Part shown: positions 56,817 through 64,000 of the stretch, piece by piece | Layout of the letters: each line of letters begins with the position of its first letter | Position numbering within the stretch: position 1 is the stretch's first letter | Source: Lactarius indigo | Lineage: Eukaryota > Basidiomycota > Agaricomycetes > Russulales > Russulaceae | Direction of reading: 5' to 3' | Length of the DNA stretch: 64,000 nt | Assembly: GCA_025766275.1 (NCBI GenBank) | Contig: JAFKAC010000052.1 | Span: 62,001-126,000 of the forward strand | Program-made: the position numbers and the translations under genes | The notes under the pieces: model-generated | Told to the model about the DNA's origin: nothing | The model's database searches: none | What the model saw: only the letters and a program-made list of their open reading frames with translations

Positions 56817-57685
56817 GTTGCAAGGGATTCGCTGAGAAGGCGTCGGCCGTGACACGCGGCGCCTTAAGAAGGCTAGAGGTCCAGAGAGCCCTTAAGGACA
56901 CCGAAAAGCCTAGCTAGGACACAGAGACATTTCCAAGAGCAGCATTGACGTAATAGTCGTAGAGGGTAAAACCACGGGTCACTCAACAACACTGGGTTTC
57001 GATATTGTCGGGGCTGCACGAAACAGGTTAATTCGCGATGGGGGGTATTCACGCCGACCCCGTCGTCATCGCGATCTTACCACCCATTTGTCTGATTCTA
57101 CACAGTTTCCTGACTTTCCTCCACTACCCGCCGAAGACCCGGCGCTTTTTTTTCACGCCCAAGTGCGGGCCAAGCCTCTCTTGGTACCTTCTCGTTTCAT
57201 TTCCGGCCCTAGGTCTTTGTATGACGTGGTCCTTTTGTCCACTTGGGTCACGTCTATTGCTTGCGTCCAGTGAGAAACACGAGTCAATTAGTCGTCGCGG
57301 GCAACTCTGGCGGGGATAAGCCAAGGGATAGTGAGCGATTCGCGAACAGGTTGGACCTCGTGACTTGCACTGAGAACTCACGTGATAGAGCGAATCCAGT
57401 TGCTTGCGACCTCTCACCAATACATCGATCCTCATCCGAACGGCTGGATACGAGTCTAGCGATCGAGTGAGCGAACGGAATCAAATTCCACATCGAGAAA
57501 AAGTCACGTGAACGCTAATTGTGAATGCAAAAAACATAAAGGCTGGGGCGGTGATGGTTGCAAAGAAGACAATTTCAACGCAATCGATAGTCCCTCGATA
57601 TATCTATTCTTGTTTTGTTAAGGTTAAGATACACTACACACAAGCAACTGCAGGCCCCGCCGATAACAAAGCTCGCCGACCCTCA
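56817..57685. other. Intergenic region, nothing recognised
   Basis: Upstream of the sedolisin and downstream of the peptidase gene. The frames on both strands look random. Confidence 0.45.
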
Positions 57686-60191
57686 CTACGCCTTCCTCTG
57701 AAACCAATCCACAGCAGCCTCCCACCCAACCCTAGTCGCCTCGACCCCATCAAGCGCATGTCCCTCCCCCTCAAACGCAAGCAACTCCACCTCCCTCCCA
57801 AGCGCGCGCAGCGCATGGAAGAACGCCTTTCCCTGCACGTTGACGACGCGGCGGTCCTCGGTGCCAAGGAGGAGCAAGACGGGGGCGCGCACGTTGCGCA
57901 CGTGCGCGATCGGCGAGGCCGGGTAGAGCTGCGCATAGAGCGCGGGCGGCATCTGCTCTGCCTCGACCGACGGGCGCACGCCGAACTCAGAGAAGTACCA
58001 GTCGGGGATGTCCGTGCTTGATGGCTGGGAGCTGATGACCGGATTGCGTAGCACCGCGGCGGTGAACGTGTCCGGATATTGTCCGACGACTTGTAAATCG
58101 TACACCGGGTTATTTTAGGAAGATGGGTAGGATAGCGGGACTCACGGTGGGCGGTGAGGAAACCGCCGTGGCTTCCCCCGGTGACGAACTGCTTCCCCGG
58201 GCCGTGCTCCCCCTTGCCCTCCTTCACTAAGTGATCCACGGTGGCCTTCACGTCTTCCACGTCTAGAGTACCACATCGTCCGACCAACTTTTGCACGTAA
58301 TAATCTCCAAATCCGGTAGATCCTGTATAATTAGGCACGTTCAGGGTGACTATATTTCACGTTAACCTCAATTCGAAGACGGGAGGAGAGGTGGTACGTA
58401 CATCCTTGCAATGCATACGCAGCAAGAGCGGGCGCGAAGACCGTAGGGATGTGGGAATGTGGACCACCGTGTATGAAAGTCATCAACGGCTGGGATTTGC
58501 GCCGCTTTGGCTCGATCAAGATCGTCTCAACCGGGTATCGTTCGGGTATAGCCAGGACCGATGCCCTTAGCTCGCGGAGAGCACTCTCCACTATAGATGA
58601 CCACATCAGAGACGACCAATAATCTTATCGATATCGGACTGCTCACCACGACGACTAAGCGGGGGCATCTCAATGACCTGCCAGGTGACCCTGGGCCGCC
58701 CACCGTGCTCCTCGAGCCTGCCGAGGACCAGCTCATTCGGCACCGTCGGCGCGCTCCGCGACGCGAGGACCCACTTGCGGCCATCCGTCGCGAGCGGGGA
58801 CCAGCTCCACAAGTCATCGCTGGACTCAGCGGGCGTGAGGCGCACGACGCTCTCAGGCTGCTCCAAGTCGACGAGGATGACTTCCAGTCTGGAACGCTGA
58901 CTCGTCCGCGTAAGCAGGTACGCGCGACCGCCCGTGCGGATAAACGGGCGCGCCAACAGGCTGTCCACGTATAGCCCCGCGAAGCCGTCCATGAAGCCGT
59001 CCCGTATCTTGTCGACGACGGGCACGAGGACGCTCGCCGTTGGCGCCTCGGCGCCTGCCGTGCTCGCAAACTTGTGCAGCGAAAAGCAGGACGCGTGGGG
59101 GCCGCCGAGCTCGTGGGAGAGCCAGAGCGCCGCGCTGGTGCCGGGGATGGGCCGCGGGGAGCGCGAGGCGCGGGTCGGGTCGGATAGTTTCGTCGCGGAG
59201 AGGGCGACGATGGCGTCCTGCGCGAGGTCAAGCTTGAGCTCCCAGATGGCGGTGGGGCGGTTGTAGCACGCCATGATGCCGAGCCGTCGTCCGTCCTCGC
59301 TGAATTCGTAACCGGTGGCGAGTAGGATATCGTCCGTCACGAACTGCGCTTGGCCGAATGAGATGGAGGCATTGGAGGTCGCGGGTACTGCTATGTCGTG
59401 CACGGTGGGAATTACACCTTCTGTACGCGACTCTGCACTTTGTGCCCATCGTGCGAGGAAGAGCGTTGGGCGCTTCCGTCCCACGTATCGCTCGCCGTAA
59501 TCGGGAAGAAATCGGAACTTCGAGAAGAGATCGTCGGTGTTATTCTCAGGCGCGTTCGCCTCGGCGGTGTAGACTAGGGAGGTTTCGGAAGGAGAAAAGG
59601 CGAGGGTCGAAAGTTGATCTGCAGATGGGAGCGGTTTCAGGGACTACTGCAGGGCATGATGGCTCCAGGTACGATGCTTGGTAATATGAGAGAGGGGTGG
59701 ATCGGGGTACTTACCGTCGGTGTAGAATGCCCCGTGAGCCTTGGTCACGTCGACTGATGCCTCTAGCCTCTCGCCCTCCCATATCTCCACGAAGCGTTTC
59801 TTGTCGGCCGAGTTTGTTTCGCGCAGGATGGCGGTGAGCTTACTGGAGGGCGAGACGGCCGTGGCGATGACCTCGGGCGACACGTCCTGAGCAGCGGATG
59901 CGATAACGGTGAAGGTTCCATCCGACCTGTTCGGCTGGATGAAAAATGTCTTGCTCGTCGTGCGGTTGACATTGCGCGTGTGGTCCTGCGTAGACGAGAC
60001 GACCTGAAGGACTATCGCACCATGCAGTACGGAAAACCCCAACAAGTTAGATAACGGTTGCGTATGAGCAAAGGGATAGGAGTGAACGTCTGCGGCTCAC
60101 CCTTGTCGGAAAGGAACCGTGCAGAAGCGTAAGCGGGGATGCTCGATAGCTCGGTATACCAATTCTTCGAGGCCCCGGTGGAGGCCGCCAT
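57686..60191 (-). CDS. Acylaminoacyl-peptidase (S9C prolyl oligopeptidase family)
   Basis: Cleaves N-acylated residues from peptides in the cytosol. Start 60191 (MAASTGASKNWYTELSSIPA). The N-terminal beta-propeller has DDLFSKFRFLPDYGERYVGR, PTLFLARW, HDIAVPATSN and YNRPTAIWELKLD. The C-terminal hydrolase has FIHGGPHSHIPTVFAPALAA, NYTGSTGFGDYYVQKLVGRC, GTLDVEDVKATVDHL, the nucleophile motif VTGGSHGGFLTAH, NPVISSQPSSTDIPDW, the acid LLLGTEDRRV and the His FEGEGHALDGVE, ending FQRKA at 57686. All triad residues are present and spacing fits the S9C family. At least six exons are joined by short introns. No disruption was found. No signal peptide is evident. Confidence 0.92.
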
Positions 60192-61217
60192 GGAGGTTGG
60201 CAAGAATGAGTGGTCGTGTGGGTATCGGAGTGGCAAGCAATTTACAATGCGAATTAGGAAGGCGACAGCTAGCACCCACGCATTCGCAGAGGGCTGGCGG
60301 ACTAGCCCGGGGCCATGACTACACCGTCAAGAGGGAGAGATCTAGGCCAACACTTGCGTGGAAAACACTGGGATGACTCAGGAGGCGGGTTAAGCTGGTT
60401 AACGTTCAACCGGTCGACCGCAAACGCCGTAATACTCAATTCGATCCTTCTCTCACGACGTTACGACTACTGTACGCAATCAAGTACGCAATACCCGGCT
60501 ACGGTTCGAGATGGACTTGTGTCGGTCGAGTTGACCCAACGACGAAATATTCAGCCTTCCTACACAAGGTGCTCTCTCTAACTGAGGGGACGTCGCGCCT
60601 ACAGTAACATCTACTTAGATAGTTCTTCTCACTGGAAGATGCCCCCGTGATAAGCAAAAGAAGAGAGGGAAGGAGAGCACAGGCCCAGACGCCCACCGGG
60701 GATCAGTCTGGGCCCGTTATCGTTCAAACTAACTTTCTGTGGATGCGTCAAGGGTGTTCTTACCTTCTCGGCATGACGTCCTCCCGAGTGTCTATAAAGC
60801 GGCCAACGGGTGTGCGTCATCGATCATTTCTGGTCGTCAATGTGCTATAAAAAACTTTGTGCAATCAATCAAGAGGGACCATCGACGGACAGAATGCGGA
60901 GCGGAGAGAAGACGTGCTCTCGTACTTCCAACACCAACATGAAAGAAAATGGCCACCCTATCGTAACTTTTCTTTTTTGATAGCCACATAATATGGCCAT
61001 GGTCTCAAAATGATGGGGAAGTTACGATCAAAGCGAGATCGTTTTGCTAACACTGGCACCGATCAATATCACGTGATTGACCCTCGCGCGAACGAACGGA
61101 CTGATGCTGAGCATTTGTTTGAACAGCGGGATAGAGATGTAAGTAGGCATACAACACGTAATGGTAGTAGATCTTTACGAGAGACAAAGACTCGGATATG
61201 ATAGACCTGAGCACGAT
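60192..61217. other. Intergenic region, nothing recognised
   Basis: Contains only short frames. No repeats or RNA genes seen. Confidence 0.45.
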
Positions 61218-62191
61218 TCACGCGCAGTTTATGCCGAGGTCTGGAAAGTCATATGTACCTGGTATAGCATTCTCGCAGCCAAGGCGATCCCTGTGAGAGT
61301 TGCAGTTGACCTGGTCGTCGGCGGTGCTGCAGCAGCGTATGCAGAAACGGTTCAACGCGGGCTCGACGCTGCGATCGCTGTTGTTAGTTCATTACGCCAC
61401 CAAGGAAACCGAGGAGGTTCACAGTTCGATGAAGCTTGCACCATCCTCGCCGAACGTGCAATGCGCCCCATTAGGAAACCGCACGTCTAGCTGTCCGCCG
61501 GCATCACTCGGATCCATGTTCATCTTACTCGGGTCGAGGCAGCCAGTGACCTATATGACGAATCAGAGTCGACTGTCTGGGGTACGGATGACATACCTGG
61601 ACCCAGGAATTGTCTTCCGCTCTCTGGAAAGCAGAAGCCGTGATGAAGCCGTCAGACATGATATTCTGGCAGCCACCGTTGGAGCTCCCGGGAGTGCAGA
61701 ACGATTGCGCGTCTGACTCGGCGGTGGATACAAGTTCTAGCAAGGGGTTGGTTGAAGCGGAGCGCGAAGACTAAAAACACGGAAGCGAGCGTACCGCCGG
61801 GCCTCGGGAGCAAGAGGGCAAAGTCTTTTTCATTATTGATGAAGACCGTCGTCCGAACTGAGGGCTCGCCAGTTGCCTGCGGCGTAGGTCTCGTGTCCAG
61901 CTCCTGCGGCACGGTCTCAGAGGTGTCTTGACGGCGTCCGAGTCTAAAGAGCCGTGTACGAGATGGAGAGATATCCGAGTCTTTCCAGATGCGAGAGCCA
62001 TAGGTAGGAGTGTTGTCTAGTTGTCTAGAGGGGAGGGAACGAGCGTACGGGTAGAGCGGATTCGAACGGAGGGTATAAGGGTCGAGCCATCGATCGTGAA
62101 CCCCGGTTAGTGAGGCACTGTAGGTGATGCTTGCCAGAAGCAGCGTAATAGAGAGAGAACCCCACATCAGGGGTAACAGACGGCTTGCCAC
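61218..62191 (-). CDS. Secreted Cys-rich protein conserved in basidiomycetes
   Basis: ATG 62191 begins a signal peptide (MASRLLPLMWGSLSITLLLA). After an RQDTSETVPQELDTRPTPQA linker and FINNEKDFALLLPRPGG, an intron joins ESDAQSFCTPGSSNGGCQNI, MSDGFITASAFQRAEDNSWV, then Q-VTGCLDPSKMNMDPSDAGGQ, LDVRFPNGAHCTFGEDGASF, and a fourth exon DRSVEPALNRFCIRCCSTAD, DQVNCNSHRDRLGCENAIPG, ending GINCA at 61218. The C-IRCC and GC--IPG pattern is that of a widespread secreted basidiomycete family without known function, often found among secreted effectors and wall proteins. A dibasic RR before the conserved domain could be a Kex2 site. The frame is intact. Confidence 0.8.
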
Positions 62192-63334
62192 TGAGGTGAG
62201 TAGCGATAGATCTTTTGAAGACCGAGAGTAGAAGTTGTGTTGTTATGAGACGTTGAACGAACTGAGACCTTTGTTCTGGCGCGTGGTAGACAAACAAGTC
62301 CATCGCCAACAGTTGTGGAATGCAAACGTTCACATGCTCGCCGAATATAATCAGCAACAAAGGCAGCACGAGCAAACCTCAGTGCCACTGTCAATGGTTA
62401 CTGAGAAAAGGCATATCTCAGGCCCATTGCTTCTCATCGGCTTTGCTGACAGTTGCCAAGTGACCTACAGGACATTGTTGTATGAGCGCGAGAACGTCAC
62501 GGTGGAAATAGAGTCGCCTTGGATGGGGCAGTCAGGCTGTCGCGGCGCGTTTGTTCTTGTCCGAAATACCGGCTGAACATGAAGGGGTTACTGTACTGTA
62601 TTCTACTTTGAGTTTAACGCGCTGCGGACTGCGGCGGTAAATGGGCTGTGTGTCCACTTTGTATTGGACCCGGCCGCCGCATCAGAAAAAATAAAAACGT
62701 GCTGACTGCGGTCTGTGGACATTCGCTTGGCATTTCAATGCGCTCCAATTTAATTGGTGCTGGCGCCACCCTAAAATCCTGATTTTACCACAGGAATGAA
62801 TCTAATTTAAATTTTCTTTCCATTTCTGTACATGTGAGCCTCAGCACAGAGTCCCATCTCGCACTTCCCTACTACCCATAATCCACCCGTTCTTCGCCCT
62901 CCTTCTCTTTTGATCTATGGTTCAGGCTGTACATTGCGAAAAACCCTCCGTAGCATCGGTCGGGGACGGGGTAGCGCACTCTAGTGCCCCTAGAAACCGT
63001 TATGTCGTTTCACTTTCCTGATGGGCCCTTTCCGAGGTCCTCACGCGAAGACCTCTCACGCGAAGACCTGACCGTCGACCACTCAGAACACTCGTAATTC
63101 TAATGGTCGAACACTTTTTTTTTTTCTAACTGAGCCGCGGCCGCGGTAAACTTAGACCCTATACTGTACTGCTTCGAGCGCGATGGTCGCCCTGGCAGTG
63201 ACAAGGAAGCTGTCACCGCGACATATATATCTACTACTGCATAGATAAACGTCCCTCCTCTTTGTCTTGTCTACGTACAGCAACGCCCCCTTCCCAGTCC
63301 CAGATTCAGGACGTTGCCCGTCTGAGCAGTTGCT
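62192..63334. other. Divergent intergenic region
   Basis: Between the secreted protein and the cytochrome b561 gene. It contains a short tandem repeat, TCACGCGAAGACCT twice at about 63040-63070, and a T tract near 63115-63125. No gene seen. Confidence 0.45.
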
Positions 63335-64000
63335 ATGTCTGGCCTTACAGAGTTTAAACACAATGCCAGTACCCATGGCTTACTTGCGGGCATCTCATTC
63401 TTGATCGTCCTTCCTGCCGGCGTCCTCATTGCTCGATATATGCGCACCTTCACCAACAGGTTAGCCTCGATGACTCCCTGTGGGGGTCGACATCGCCGAC
63501 GGCTAACGCATGCACGCGTTTTTTTGCAGGTGGTTTCATGCGCACTGGATCATCAACTTCTTAATCGGTTGCCCGCTCATTCTGGCAGCATGGATTATGG
63601 GAAGGAAGGCCCACGACTTTGGCCACGCATCGCTGACACCTCACGGGGTATGCCGACTCATCGCCGAGCGTTGACATAGACTCACCATCCCCTCCGCTGA
63701 ACAGAAACGTGGCTTATTTACCATCGGACTGTACATTGGGCAGCTGGTGCTAGGGATCGTTATCCACTATATTCGCATCCCGTTCCCCTCTCTCGGCCAC
63801 AGGCCGCCGCAAAACTTCCTCCATGCAGTGCAGGGTCTGGTTATCCTTGGACTGGCGAATTACCAGGTCCGTCTCTGCCGGTACTGCCTCCGCGAGAGTT
63901 TTGTTTCTTATCTGTGTTGGGAACTAGGTTTACGACGGCATATATCACAAGACGTCGTTCTTGGCTGCTGACGTCAGGCAGTCCGCGAAGCACACCTGGT
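63335..64000 (+). CDS. Cytochrome b561-domain membrane protein, 5' part
   Basis: Transmembrane di-heme protein that moves electrons across membranes, often using ascorbate or linked to a DOMON domain. ATG 63335: MSGLTEFKHNASTHGLLAGI, the first heme-His candidate in THGLLAG, a helix FLIVLPAGVLIARYM. After an intron WFHAHWIINFLIGCPLILAA and GRKAHDFGHASLTPHG. After another intron KRGLFTIGLYIGQLVLGIVI, and PPQNFLHAVQGLVILGLANY with a further His. This is the usual helix order of the domain. No DOMON domain precedes it in the window. The gene runs past the end. Confidence 0.85.

Noticed and set aside
63039..63070. Two 14-16 bp direct repeats suggestive of a repeat array
   Set aside because: Only two units and no spacers. 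CRISPR arrays are not expected in fungi.

Overview
The window is nuclear DNA of a basidiomycete fungus, most likely an Agaricomycete. The evidence is many short introns (about 45-60 nt, GT-AG with a few GC-AG), pyrimidine-rich 5' flanks, and protein families typical of mushroom-forming fungi: DUF6698, DUF6535, Plavaka-type and hAT transposases, and protein-kinase-like proteins with the motif RNILVQPGPL. No rRNA, tRNA or CRISPR was found. Exon structures below were built by hand from reading frames, splice sites and family motifs.

Region by region. 1-12 kb is a gene-rich housekeeping block: the 3' part of a membrane-anchored glutaminase A-like gene, divergent ribosomal protein genes uS15 (RPS13) and eS6 (RPS6), a secreted or membrane P/S/T-rich orphan, and a DHTKD1-type 2-oxoacid dehydrogenase E1. 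12.7-19 kb holds a 1330-residue disordered orphan protein (called gene X here) and a broken 3' piece of an SMC1 gene. 19.4-20.9 kb encodes a G-protein-alpha-like protein in which every GTP-binding motif is altered. 21.4-35 kb is a nested transposon island. An outer ~13.6 kb element with 38-bp imperfect terminal inverted repeats carries a DUF6698 gene and a Plavaka-type transposase; a hAT element sits in the DUF6698 gene and a solo LTR in the transposase. 35-36.5 kb is a frameshifted F-box gene. 36.8-43.4 kb is a second copy of the gene X / SMC1 pair, this time with gene X broken and SMC1 intact. 44-54.4 kb is a young-looking accessory region: two protein-kinase-like copies, two members of an uncharacterised zinc-finger family, LINE 3' ends and scattered fragments of sedolisin (S53 peptidase) genes. 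54.8-64 kb returns to single-copy genes: a sedolisin with altered catalytic residues, an acylaminoacyl-peptidase, a secreted Cys-rich protein and the 5' part of a cytochrome b561-domain gene.

How it fits together. The most notable structure is a direct segmental duplication of [gene X - SMC1 tail], copies about 23 kb apart, that decayed reciprocally: each copy kept a different gene. The transposon island lies between the copies. The other strong signals are the exact 8-bp and 5-bp target duplications of the nested insertions, a captured DUF6535 gene piece that reads in frame inside the hAT transposase, and predicted 'dead' versions of a G-alpha and a sedolisin whose reading frames are otherwise mostly open.
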